A DNA stretch of 64,000 nt from Ciborinia camelliae (Eukaryota > Ascomycota > Leotiomycetes > Helotiales > Sclerotiniaceae): contig JANPYM010000003.1 in assembly GCA_025890175.1 (NCBI GenBank), forward strand, positions 91,657 to 155,656. The letters run 5' to 3'. Within the stretch, counting starts at the first letter, position 1. Every line of letters begins with the position of its first letter. Positions 51,876-62,106 of the stretch are shown here, piece by piece. Under the pieces are notes generated by a model. That model saw nothing but the letters and a program-made list of their open reading frames with translations, ran no database searches and was not told the DNA's origin. The position numbers and the translations under genes are program-made.

Positions 51876-53009
51876 CTAAGGAACGAAATCAGGAGGAGAC
51901 ATTTGATTCCAAGGCCAATGAATCTCGCGCATGACATCAAAAGAAGAAGAAGAGAAGCCCGCCCTCCCCGAATCCTCCCAAGCATTTCGTCTAGCCAATT
52001 TCCCCTCCCGACCCGCGGGCCAAATCTGTTTCGCCTTACCCCACAACCGAACACCGGATTGACCATCGACCCAGCGATCGATATCATATTTGAAGAAGAA
52101 GAAATGGTCGAGCGTGGGGAGACGCGGTTCGGGTTGCTGGACAAACATATTTTCCATTTCGTGGCCCTCGAGGTAGGATAATCGGCCATCGACCGAGAGA
52201 GGACCGAGCCATGCTTCACTTAATTCATGCAAGACTTCGCCTGGAGATCCAGAGGACATCTTGAGCATTCGTTGGGGGAAGCCATTGCCATTTGGAAGTG
52301 CGCAGCCGGTGTTGATATCCAATTCTTTCGTGACGTGAGATAGATAACCATCTTTCCCGCCAGCTTCTTCCAATGCTTTGATGTTTGATCGAACCAAGTT
52401 ATGCCAATGATCATTTGATCCACCTCGGAGTCTCCAGTAGAGTAATCTTGCGAAACCACTATGACCATATCCATCATAATTCCCCCATGGATCTTCTCCA
52501 AGACTCATGTGTAACTTTATTCTCTTCAAGTTTGGCCATCGTGCTAGATCCTTCAATTGATATTCGAATGGAACAAGTGAAGGACTATCTTGGCAGAGTT
52601 CAGACTTCCTGCGGAAAGCTGAACGACCTAATATATCTATTTTGAGTTCGACCGAGGTAGCCATTGAGGATATCGAGCCTGGTAGTCTGCCTAATATGGG
52701 GTGATCGATATATGTTCGAGGTAGGATACCATCGAGGATAAGTGAGTTCTGTTCCCAAAAAACAACTTTAGCTTCATGGTAGATTTGACGACAGGTTCGG
52801 AGAAAAGAGAGGCGTATAGTTTCGCCATGGGATTTGGTTCGGATGGTATATGGGGGTTTTCCAGCTGCTGAGTATTCTTCTTGAGGGTAATCGGGGTCAT
52901 TGATGACACTTTCGGATAGATATACACTCCTTGAGTGTGATGATAGAACGTAACCGTATATTTGGTCTCGAATCTCTCTTGGGAGAGTGTCTAGAAAGGT
53001 ATGAGGCAT
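51876..53009 (-). CDS. F-box-like / 2EXR-type fungal protein
   Basis: A single-exon protein of 377 aa. The N-terminus FLDTLPREIRDQIYGYVL (about residues 4-21) matches the LPxEIRxxIYxY motif that opens F-box-like and 2EXR-type domains of filamentous fungi. LSFLRTCRQIYHEAKVVFWEQNSLIL (about 68-93) is the second conserved part of that fold. The remainder has no recognisable repeats. Such proteins are assumed to recruit or recognise partners, sometimes for ubiquitin ligation, but function is unproven. The start is the ATG directly before the conserved motif. The 3' side borders the simple-repeat spacer. Confidence 0.85.
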   Translation of the reverse strand: MPHTFLDTLPREIRDQIYGYVLSSHSRSVYLSESVINDPDYPQEEYSAAGKPPYTIRTKSHGETIRLSFLRTCRQIYHEAKVVFWEQNSLILDGILPRTYIDHPILGRLPGSISSMATSVELKIDILGRSAFRRKSELCQDSPSLVPFEYQLKDLARWPNLKRIKLHMSLGEDPWGNYDGYGHSGFARLLYWRLRGGSNDHWHNLVRSNIKALEEAGGKDGYLSHVTKELDINTGCALPNGNGFPQRMLKMSSGSPGEVLHELSEAWLGPLSVDGRLSYLEGHEMENMFVQQPEPRLPTLDHFFFFKYDIDRWVDGQSGVRLWGKAKQIWPAGREGKLARRNAWEDSGRAGFSSSSFDVMREIHWPWNQMSPPDFVP

Positions 53010-53943
53010 TGGGATGTTGATTCACCAAGGTGAGAAAGGTATGAGTTGTTTAGAATGTAAGATAATATACAATAGTGTGATTTAAGGTATTAAATATATA
53101 TCAAGGTATTTCTACGTCCTTCTATGTTGTGTAGCGGTGTAAATATGTATGTAGTAAAGTGTACAAAATGAAGTAGTATAAGGATTCAAAGTCTGGTGAT
53201 ACAGGTTACTTATATAGTAATGGTCCAAGTATCCATTAACTGCTATCCAAGAGTGTTGTTAGATCGACAGATGTGCGTGCATGACCTTTCTAGGATTCAA
53301 GGTGACATGGACATGTCAAGGTTATGTAGGTGCCAGGGGGAGGTTCACTCACATCATTCTCCGTCAGCTTACCAGCCTACCATACAAAGTTATCCGAATC
53401 GGAAGAGAGACTTTTCTGAATGTAAGGTCCACTAGGTTCATTGAGAAATGTGAGTAGGGTCCTCTCCTCTTCTGCAAAGACAACTGTTTTGGTAAAAGAA
53501 TGCTTTAAAGAAGAGAAATGTTTGGTTAGGTTGGGGGTCTCGGCGATGTCCAACAATACTTCGGAGATGTAACAACAATCAAATTCTCGGGGGAGGGGGG
53601 CTCAGACTCGGATTCGTTAAGCTGAAAGAAATCAGAGAAAATTCCATGGTAATTTATTGGTATCTCAAGACTAAGAATAGATCATCAGTAAAAATTCTAC
53701 CCCGATTCCAAGGCAAAAGGATGAATGGATGAATGACTTACAATCATAATGATTTGGACGTACGCCGATATGTCTTTCCATTTCCCATAAAACATATCGG
53801 CTTTTAATGAAGTAGCTTTTCTTTTCTAATTTCCCTCCATTTTTCCTGCAATTTCCCCAGACTTCCTCCACCGTTACATGATGATGATGTCTTTTGATGA
53901 TTAGAAATCATTGATGTGGCACAGTATCGTCATCTGCACTCAT
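53010..53943. other. Spacer between F-box-like gene and Y14
   Basis: It contains the upstream region of the F-box-like gene and the 3' end of the Y14 gene. It has a G-run GGGGGAGGGGGG near 53590. No further gene is supported. Confidence 0.45.
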
Positions 53944-54524
53944 TCAATCGCCTCCATCTCTACCACTGGGACTACGGGTTCGACTTCTTGCTCTCCCTTT
54001 GGCAGGTGCCCGACCTCCTCTAGGTTTTCCTCCCGGTGGCGGTCTAACAAATGCAAAGTCCACCTCGACAGTCTGTTCCAGCAACTTGGTATTATGCGCA
54101 CCATCAATAGCCGCTCTTGCCTCATCCAATGTTGGATATTCGATCAACGCGTAACCCTATTCGCAGATACTGATTAGCTGTCTGAATTTGTCTTATAAAT
54201 CCCACGGCTGAGAAGGCTGAGAATGGCAACTTGGTCGAAACGTTTCCATTGAAAACGTAACTCTATGTATGAGCTCACCTTGACGTATCCTGTTCTTCTA
54301 TCAAGGTTCAAATGAAGATTCTTGATCTCTCCAAAGTCTGCGAATTTGTCATTCAAGTCCTCCTCGCTAGCTTCTTCATGTACATTTGTGACGATGATGA
54401 TCCAACCTTCGATCGATCGTACAGCTGTCGCATTCGAGTGAGTTGTCATGGAGGCATTCTTGGGGTCATTTCGTTGCTCTTGTGGCGACGAAGGCGCATC
54501 GAGGTCCATTTCAGTATCGGCCAT
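53944..54524 (-). CDS. Y14: Exon junction complex RNA-binding protein Y14 (RBM8A-like)
   Basis: RRM protein of 152 aa. In animals and many fungi Y14 pairs with Mago to form the exon junction complex core that marks spliced mRNAs; budding yeast lacks it. On the minus strand the exons are 54524-54279 and 54156-53944. The 122-bp phase-0 intron is GTGAGC...ATAG. An acidic N-terminal tail is followed by the RRM from about residue 40: [44 protein letters not shown] (RNP1-like) and EARAAIDG. The C-terminal tail is Arg/Gly/Ser-rich ([12 protein letters not shown]). The join gives the family-typical GYVKGYALIEY. Length is slightly below the human protein (174 aa). Its presence fits an intron-rich genome. 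Confidence 0.95.
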
Positions 54525-55875
54525 GGTGATAAGTACGAATGGAGGTGGGTATATGATGGATGAGAAGTATGTTGTCGAGAACTTGTGGTAAGTTGAGGAG
54601 GAGGTTCGTGATTTGGTTTGGTTTGGTTTGTTTTGTTCAGAAAATCAAGTTCGCGAGAGCCGACCTGTCAATGCTATCAGTATGCCTATCGCCCTATCGC
54701 CCTATCGCGTCTGATATTTTGTAACCTCACCAACTGTAAATATAAAATATACAGACAATAATAAGACAAAAATTTAATTTACAATCACAACCACCTGCAC
54801 TCTCAATTGAACGTTACTTTCACCATGAACAGCATATCATCTATCTTCAATTTATTGCCTAAAAAGGTTTAACTTTTTCTTTTTAATATTAGGTACTCTA
54901 TCTCTACACTGCTGTATTGAAGGAACTGTTAAGATGATTGATTTGCCATACTGATGTCCCTCGATGTTCTCTTGTATATACCTATTCATTCCCATTCATT
55001 GTGCTTGCTTGGTGCTTGCTATCACCTCGATTGCCCGTTATTTAGCCAACCTTGGAAGTCCACGGTTGAGCTGTGGATAAAATACCAGTGTTACATCGTG
55101 CTATGCCAGGCTTCATATCGACTTGGTCATCGCATCGATTGTCCTTTGCAACAATGGATGCCCAGGGTCTAAGCAACTGTTGTCCAAGTTTGACTATTCT
55201 TACGCGGCACATATATAATGGGATCTAGGTACGTTACTGTTTCTCTACCGCCATCGCATGAAGTCATCGTGAGAGACGATGAATATATTGGGTCTCACTT
55301 TGAACATCTTTTAACGAGCGACCAGCAACCAACACCCGTCACTGACCAGGACAGCAATCTAATTTCATGAAGCCAGGGACCCCATCTAGACCTTGAAGAG
55401 ATACAACATTGCTCAGTCAGTCAGTCCAATGCCTCCTGCGTGCCGATACAAATCCAGTTCCCTCCACCTTAGTAGAAGCTTCCAAGGAGGAAATTGGAGA
55501 AGCTAAGCCACCATAACAAGACCAGTCGAAGCAATATTGTACCAAAACAGGACATGACTTACCAATGACGTGAAAAAAAATGAGACGACATCTTGAATAT
55601 TTTAACAACGCCCGCGTCAAGATGGAAATACGAATATACGACGAATAGACTCAATATTTCGGCGTTTATGCTTTCCATACTGCGGCGTTAAGCATGCATT
55701 GCTTCCACCAACCAACCCACGCACCCATCAATCACTCCGCTGTAATCTGCGGGGCTGCGCATGTGCCATCCACAAGTTGACCATCTCCGTCAAAAGAAAG
55801 AGAAAAACAATACTTCTTTCAAATCATTCGAGCCATCGAACCAAAAAGAAAATGTCAAACAAAAATAATACAACA
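54525..55875. other. Spacer upstream of Y14
   Basis: It holds the Y14 promoter and the trailer of tRNA-Ser. The open frames of 60-72 codons here lack any family resemblance. Nothing else is seen. Confidence 0.45.
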
Positions 55876-55970
55876 CGACATGTGCAGGATTTGAACCTAC
55901 GAGGCCGAAACCATAAGATAACCGAATTATTCATTCAAGTCTTACCCATTAACCACTCTGGCAACATGCC
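55876..55970 (-). tRNA. tRNA-Ser (anticodon TGA) with intron
   Basis: On the minus strand: acceptor GGCATGT/ACATGTC (one G-T pair), A-box region TGCCAGAGTGG, and anticodon stem TAAGA/TCTTA with loop start CTTGAA (anticodon TGA). An intron of about 14 nt follows position 37. The long variable arm is GGTTTCGGCC, and the T-arm holds GGTTCAAATCC. A TTTTT terminator follows on the minus strand (about 55861-55865). Confidence 0.93.
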
Positions 55971-56681
55971 AAACCGAAGGATGTTTGCGGTGTATATGAA
56001 AGAGGGCGGGTAAAGTAACCTATATATCACAGCCATTATTGAACGGCGGTCCGTGAACGAGATCTTGCGGGCTCAATAATAAGAATGGTAAGTAAGGGGA
56101 CGGACTTCTTCTACATACAGTTACAAGTTTATATTAATATCATGGCCACGTGATGGATTGGTGGATAAAAATATTTCATTCTTGGAGAATTATCGATTCT
56201 AAGTCTCGATTTATCAACACCACGATGGGAGGGTTCTGATTGTACCTTGGTAGGTGTGGAAGGGTTCATTCTCTTACCTACCTTAGATATTAAGTGTACG
56301 ATCCTGAGGCTGTATAGGCCATATACCTACCTACCTACATAGGTAGTCGCACCTGCCATATTGATCCCTAACAACGATGCCCCGTGGCTGTTCAGAGCTG
56401 AGATTGTTGCGGCATAGTCCTGCAGCTTCGCAGAAGCATTGAAGGACTGAATGAATCTTAATGAATTCGAGAAGGCTATGGTGCTACAACATAGTGTCAG
56501 AAAGTTTCACATCAGGACCGATTGCTAACAGATATACAGAGAAGGGCCATTTTTTCCATGTACATTTCTGTCACAAATCATGATCTATCACTGATAATTC
56601 ATTCTTTCTATGAAGTAACAAACACCAAATCTCGAAGTACTGGTTTTAGTGCTGCTATGTCGCCGAATCCAAATCCCATGT
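55971..56681. other. Spacer between tRNA-Ser and Hsp70-like gene
   Basis: Normal composition with CTACCTACC words near 56320 and no supportable CDS. The 3' UTR of the Hsp70-like gene would lie at its right end. Confidence 0.4.
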
Positions 56682-58691
56682 TCAATCATACTTTGCCACA
56701 ACACTACCCATCTCCTTTCCTTTAATCTCGAGCGAAAACTTCATCACGGCTGGCATGATTGTGACTACCAAGTCAAAATGAACATCCCAGCATGGCTTTC
56801 CGTTCATCCCCACGTTCTGCTTGAAATTTGTTCGATCTACGCCAGTCAAATCAACAGTCAAAGTACAATTTGTTTTGATACTCGTGTCGGGGTAGACAGG
56901 TGCGACAATACTTTCACACTGCTGGAGATCTGTTGCGAAGATAAGGCTGTCGTTGTACAAGTCATCGAGGGTACGGAAGAATGAGAAGAGGAGCTTTTGT
57001 GATCGTTCGAGATCATCGCCACGGTTTATGTACCAAGTCATCTAAGGGCATGAGTATGCAAGCAAAGACGATAACGGATCTGAACTTGCCTTACGAACCA
57101 TCCATTCTCCATAATAAGGATCTCTTGTCTTGGGCTGTCCTCTATCTTCGTCATCATCATAATTCGAATTGGCTAAGACGCCATAGTGTCTTGTTGCTTG
57201 TGTTGAAACCACCATTGCTTTTCGTGGCAGTCGACTAAGCACGGCACCCCTTCAAAGGCGATTAGCAGATTTTCTTTCATGTATCTGATAAGCTTACTTC
57301 ACGATTGCAGACCATGCATCATGAGGCTGGAGGACCTGGATATCTGAGTGATGTTCCTCAAGCTGCGATTTGAGATAAGCCGAGGAACCAAATCCGCCTA
57401 CAAGAAATATGGCCTGGATTCGATCAATAAAAGGCTTTACGCATCGAAGGTGGATGAATGTATTACCTTGATTTCATCTGCCTTGGGATGGTGATCGCGA
57501 ATTCTCTTGAGTTTTACTGTATTCACCTGTTCATCGACCTTGCTCTTAATATCAGCGATCAAGGGGTCGAATATCAATTTCAAATCATCACTGCACTGTT
57601 ATCAGTCGTGTTGAGTCTCGCCACCAAGTGGAACGCTCACCATTTCATGTTCCAACAATTACTGCTGAGATTATTCTCTTCGTCATCTTGGAGCTTCGCC
57701 ATAGGAAAATTCACAAAATAATCCTCCTCTTCAACACCTCGAAATGCCGTCTTCACAGATAGGTCGAACTGTTGCACTGCTTTACGGAAGCCTAGGGTAC
57801 GCTTGAGTTGGTCAAATTGCCGAACCCCGACAAGGTTTGCAACGGCCTCCTCGAATCGCTTATTGAGGTATAGCGAGCCTGCCATGCAGCCGGATCCGGG
57901 CACAAGCTCTTTCAATTTAAGCTTGGGTTTCAGCTGGGTGATCTCATATGATATGAGATCCACCGTCCCGCCGCCGGCGTCACAAATCACGAATGCGTCT
58001 CCAACAACGAGGGCTTTTTCCTTGAGTGCATGCAATGTATACATTGCAGCTGCTTCTGGTTCTTTGATAAGACTAACGGGCCAAATGCCAGCCTGTTTCG
58101 CTGCCCTCTGGGTGAGGTCTTTTGCTTTGTCTGACCAGACAGCGGGAACTGAAAGCACGAATTGCTTCTGGCACATCTCAAAGTATTCTGCTGGGATTCT
58201 GGATTTGATTTGAACGACGGCATGTTTGTACATGGCACAGATGTAGTCGGCAGCGACATCCACGGCTGGCTTGCCTAGGCGAGCTAGGTCGGCCTTTTGG
58301 TTCGATGTTGGCACGTAAGAGGGCATTACTTGTCCAGGGTCCAAAAGCAACTTGATGCCCTGGATCGTTTGATCTGTATGCTTCTGAGCCCCCCATGTAA
58401 ATCCGCCAACTTGTGAGTCGTAGCTAATGATTGTCGGAACCTTTGGATGTTTGTGGCCTTCGAGTCCTTTTCGGAAAGTCAGGGGATGCCATTTTATTCT
58501 TAAATTTTATCGAGTATCTTACCTGGCCAATCATTGATTGGAATGATGTCCGGCTTGTCATCATTAGGGAATGCGTAGGCAATGCCACTGAATGTTGTGC
58601 CAAAGTCAAGGGCAATCACAATCTGGTCTTCTGAATGGTAAATGCTTTGCTCGCTGTCGAGGCAGCCTCTCTCCTTCCACTTTTCACTCAT
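56682..58691 (-). CDS. Hsp70-like ATPase (HSPA12-type)
   Basis: Actin/Hsp70-fold ATPase of 584 aa with six exons on the minus strand: 58691-58523, 58466-57641, 57590-57467, 57413-57298, 57249-57090 and 57041-56682. Introns are 48-56 bp. Motifs: ALDFGTTFSGIAY (phosphate 1, about 28-40), VICDAGGGTVDLISY (phosphate 2, about 216-230), and AIFLVGGFGSSAYL (adenosine motif, 374-387). DWPG and KVPTIISY after the first motif and EWMVRKMTWYINRGD near the C-terminus match HSPA12-like proteins rather than canonical Hsp70; there is no EEVD tail or clear peptide-binding lid. The last intron (57089-57042) is GC-AG: AAG|GCAAGT...CTTAG. The start chosen is the first ATG in frame; upstream codons lack ATG. The role is unknown, presumably a chaperone-like regulator. 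Confidence 0.92.
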
Positions 58692-59152
58692 TCTCTTGAA
58701 TTTTTGCAAGTAGCAATTGTTTTACCAAGATAGAATGAATGTAGTTTGAAGATTTGGTTATTGATTTGTGAAAAAGAAAAGCGAAGGGTGTGGGGTTATT
58801 AACATCTTGATGACTTCCAACTATTTGTTTGCCCACTAGTATTGGGCATGCAAGGAATTTGGTAGAGCTTTCCATATCCTCAAAACCCACTAATCCGTTT
58901 GAACATGCAGCTCCTCATCCGCTGTCATTTCTTTTGATGACGGATATAAGCCGAAACATTGCGGCTTCCTGCATATTCTATCAGCTAGGAGTTAAAAATC
59001 GGCGTATCAGGAAAATCCCTCAATGCAACATTGTAATATTCTTTGATTGCAAACAAAAGTACACTAGCGGTCTGTAGATTCCAGATCTCGATCTCAAAAT
59101 TATATCAATAGCTGAAACAACTCAGAGCAAACGGGGAATATCTTAAAATTTC
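58692..59152. promoter_or_regulatory. Divergent intergenic region (Hsp70-like gene / coiled-coil gene 1)
   Basis: About 460 bp separate the two start codons of genes transcribed away from each other, so both promoters must lie here. I see no unmistakable heat-shock or TATA element. A small open frame through it (58829-59077) has no support. Confidence 0.5.
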
Positions 59153-60794
59153 ATGAGTATTGCGTGCTCTGATATCGCGGTTCTACCACAAGTACAGCTA
59201 CGCTGCCAGCAGAAGCCATCAAATATGCCTCCCACAGAAAACATTCAACCGGGAAATCCTGCTGCTGATCTTTTCACTCGACAAGAGGAAACGATTGAGG
59301 ATACAGATGTTAAGATAGACAGCCTCTACTCAGAATTCAAGCGGGTAATATATGCAGGGTTCACTGAGATTATTGAGCATAATGCTAAGTACCTTGATCA
59401 GATGCTGCACTCGGAAAATGTGAGTACCATACCTAGCTTAATCCGCCGAATTTTCAGATTTGTGGTAAGTAAAGGCTCCGGCACAACTGTTGCTTTTAGG
59501 ATTCACGGTGCTGATGATTGAAGCATGGAAACGCAGTTGAAGGTGAACATCCCGATCAAGTCGCCACCGTTGTCAGTCAATTACATTCCCAAAGCAAGGA
59601 TTTAAGTCAACGACTTAAGACTATTACTTTCGAAAGAGATCAATTGAAGGCCGACGAGGAATCGCGGGATGATGCGAAAGATCTTTTGGTTACCAAAAAG
59701 CAACTTCAGCATCAACAAGATGAAATCAAACAACTCAAAAGCCAAGTTCACGACATGACCAAAGAGTATCAAGAGTATTATCAAAAGGCTTCCAATGAGA
59801 TCCAGAGCTTGACGCAAGATAATTCCAAATTACGCCGAAAACTCGAAACTTCTGAGGAGCAATGCAAAATACATCGACAGCAAGCAGCAAAGTTCCGAGA
59901 AATAATTCAGAAGAAGGATATTGGACCCGAAGTGGATGACAACATCATCACTGCACAATTCAGAAAGCTGGCCGAGCAGATTCAACGCATAATTCGAACG
60001 TCTTACACAGTCACCGTAGCTCTTCCAACGCCCAAAGAAACGGACCAAACACTTGTGAAAAATCTCTACTCATGTTTCCAACATGGTCTTACTCCAAGCG
60101 AGTCGCAAAATCGAGTCAGGGGGCTCATATTCGATTTTCTAAACGATTGGATCATTTTGCGAGCAACATTCGGACTTGCAGAGATGGACAAAAGATCTGT
60201 GGTGGAATATGGACTTACAGAGTTCGAGGAGATGATAAATGAGAATTCTACCGGTAAGTGTCAAAATCACGAATTGGGTTTCAGTACTCTTCGACTGAGA
60301 GTCATGATATTCTAGTTTCGAAGACGGAAACCGCCGAATGGAGAACGATGACTTTGAAATTTGCGCAAGCCCTTCGACCGACCGACTCCCCACAGACTCA
60401 CTGTCTCTGGGTTGCTGAAGAAATCTTTTGGGCATTATCCCCTCTTGAGTTAGGCAAAAACAAACACCAAACTGCGGCAGCCAACGAAGCGGAAAGAGAT
60501 AAACTTCAAAGCCAATGGGAACAGCTATGCACGGACGCCTTTGAGTTAACCATGATGCTCAGGAGTCACAAAGATGTATACCGCTGCGAGTTTCCACCAC
60601 GAGGACAAGTGTTGCAGGATGAAGACGCAGAAGCACAAGCTGGGGAGAGCACAACACACCGGGGAGAGAAGAAGGCTGAGTCCGAGGAGCAGATTGTTGT
60701 TTATGCGCTTTCGGGTGCATTGGTGCGATATCCGGTTGATGATCCGGGCAAGAGAATTGTTTTGCAGAAGGCTTGGGTAGTTGTAGAGGAGTGA
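59153..60794 (+). CDS. Coiled-coil protein of unknown family, paralog 1
   Basis: A 491-aa protein, or 467 aa if the in-frame ATG at 59225 (MPPTENIQ...) is used. Exons are 59153-59419, 59524-60253 and 60316-60794. Intron 1 (GTGAGT...GAAG, 104 bp, phase 0) has a weak acceptor chosen because a stop codon blocks the frame just upstream. Intron 2 (GTAAGT...CTAG, 62 bp, phase 1) is clear. After a short N-terminal region comes a Gln/Lys/Glu-rich coiled coil of about 110 residues. The C-terminal domain contains VRGLIFDFLNDWIILRATFGLAEMD, then TEFEEMINEN. The tail ends VVYALSGALVRYPVDDPGKRIVLQKAWVVVEE. I do not recognise a named family. The next + gene is its paralog, with intron 2 at the same codon and phase. 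No signal peptide or membrane segment is seen. Confidence 0.8.
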
Positions 60795-60957
60795 AGTCGA
60801 AGCGTGATGTTTCTGTGGTTTCTTTCATCGAGAGGGTATGTCTGCGGGTAAGAGGATAATTATGGTGATATGATATGGTTGTGGAGGATCTAGGGAGATG
60901 CCAGTGGTAGCTTTTACTCCTAAAGCTGAATATTAATATAAGTTCGAATATAAAGTT

Positions 60958-61262
60958 CTATTATTCTTCCATTCTATCATTTTATCATTTTATTATTCTA
61001 TTATTCTATTATTCTATTATTCTATTATTCTATTATTCTATTATTCTATTATTCTATTATTCTATTATTCTATTATTCTATTATTCTATTATTCTATTAT
61101 TCTATTATTCTATTATTCTATTATTCTATTATTCTATTATTCTATTATTCTATTATTCTATTATTCTATTATTCTATTATTCTATTATTCTATTATTCTA
61201 TTATTCTATTATTCTATTATTCTATTATTCTATTATTTTATTATTCTATTATTCTATTATTT
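60958..61262. repeat. Octamer minisatellite (ATTCTATT)n, about 35 copies
   Basis: Nearly perfect 8-bp repeat of about 300 bp with a few T-for-C variants at the edges. It uses the same octamer core as the left half of 35598-35873. Confidence 0.92.
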
Positions 61263-61286
61263 TACCATTTGAATCGATCGTTCGAG

Positions 61287-61491
61287 GACCGATTCGGGTC
61301 GGAAAAGCTAGGCAGGAAAGTAGAAGGGCAGAAGGGTAGGGGGTAGAAGAGCAGGAGGGTAGAAGGGTAGAAGGGTAGGAGGGTAGGAGGGTAGAAGGGT
61401 AGGAGGGTAGGAGGGTAGGAGGGTAGGAGGGTAGGAAGGTAGGAGGGTAGAAGGGTAGGAGGGTAGAATAACTTTCGACCCGAATCGGTTC
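61287..61491. repeat. (GGGTAGRA)n minisatellite between inverted ends
   Basis: Octamers AGGGTAGG/AGGGTAGA (about 61325-61468) lie between inverted copies of an ACCGATTCGGGTCG-containing 20-mer (61287-61306 and 61472-61491, near-perfect). A similar ACCGATTCGG segment stands at 36424. The arrangement suggests a small repeat unit or mobile minisatellite. Confidence 0.75.
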
Positions 61492-62106
61492 TACATTGAA
61501 ACCTCCAATTAAACTCACGCCTGCGTATTTTTAACGTTTGAGAAGCGTGATTTTATCACTTCACTACAATAACAGTATGGGATTATATGATTATATGCTA
61601 CAGGACCAATTCCGTATCCGTAGCATATACCCCATCCGGTGAATATATGGCATTCACGTGTTCTTACAATAATAATACTAATCTTTGTTTTTGATTTATA
61701 TTTATACTTCTCCAAGGCCATAATATATGCGTCAGTCTCCCGGGACAGGTAATGTTTAGGTGAGGTATGGTTGAGCGTCCATATCGGAGACAGTCTACAG
61801 CTTTTACCCCAGTTTCCGAGTCGTGGTATTTTATTGTTAGAAATAATGAATGGTTACTTGAACAAACATTGCTTTCTTTGTCGTTTGTTTTGAAATTTGA
61901 TACTGTTTCGGAACAAGCTGCAAGTCCAACAAAGAACCAGAATACTCCCCGCCTCCTTGATCATGACATGGATATTGCTTTCATGAATGCAATAATTAGC
62001 GTCACTGATCAGATTTCGACACTTGAAGCTTCATAATCTGATAACCTACTATACAAGCTCAAGGAAGATATGGTTTTCCGACGCCCAAAGAGTACAATTA
62101 GGCAAA

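Larger units (their letters stand above)
60795..62106. other. Spacer with two octamer minisatellites
   Basis: This separates the two coiled-coil paralogs and is largely filled by the repeats at 60958-61262 and 61325-61468. An open frame at 61767-62036 ends before the second gene and shows no match to the first paralog, so I do not treat it as an exon. Confidence 0.5.

Noticed and set aside
51400..52219. Open frames on both strands near 51.4-52.2 kb
   Set aside because: They translate (AGTGAT)n and (CTCCTC)n tracts or are antisense shadows of the F-box-like gene.
58692..58709. Six-codon upstream extension of the Hsp70-like protein
   Set aside because: It would begin with TTG; the first real ATG in frame is at 58691.
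59420..59523. Two-intron model with a 7-nt microexon in coiled-coil paralog 1
   Set aside because: Splicing at TTTTCAG and GTAAGT...TTTTAG leads to a stop a few codons later; the single 104-bp intron keeps the frame.
61767..62036. Possible first exon of coiled-coil paralog 2
   Set aside because: It ends in a stop before the paralog start, has no donor that joins in frame convincingly, and does not match the N-terminus of paralog 1.
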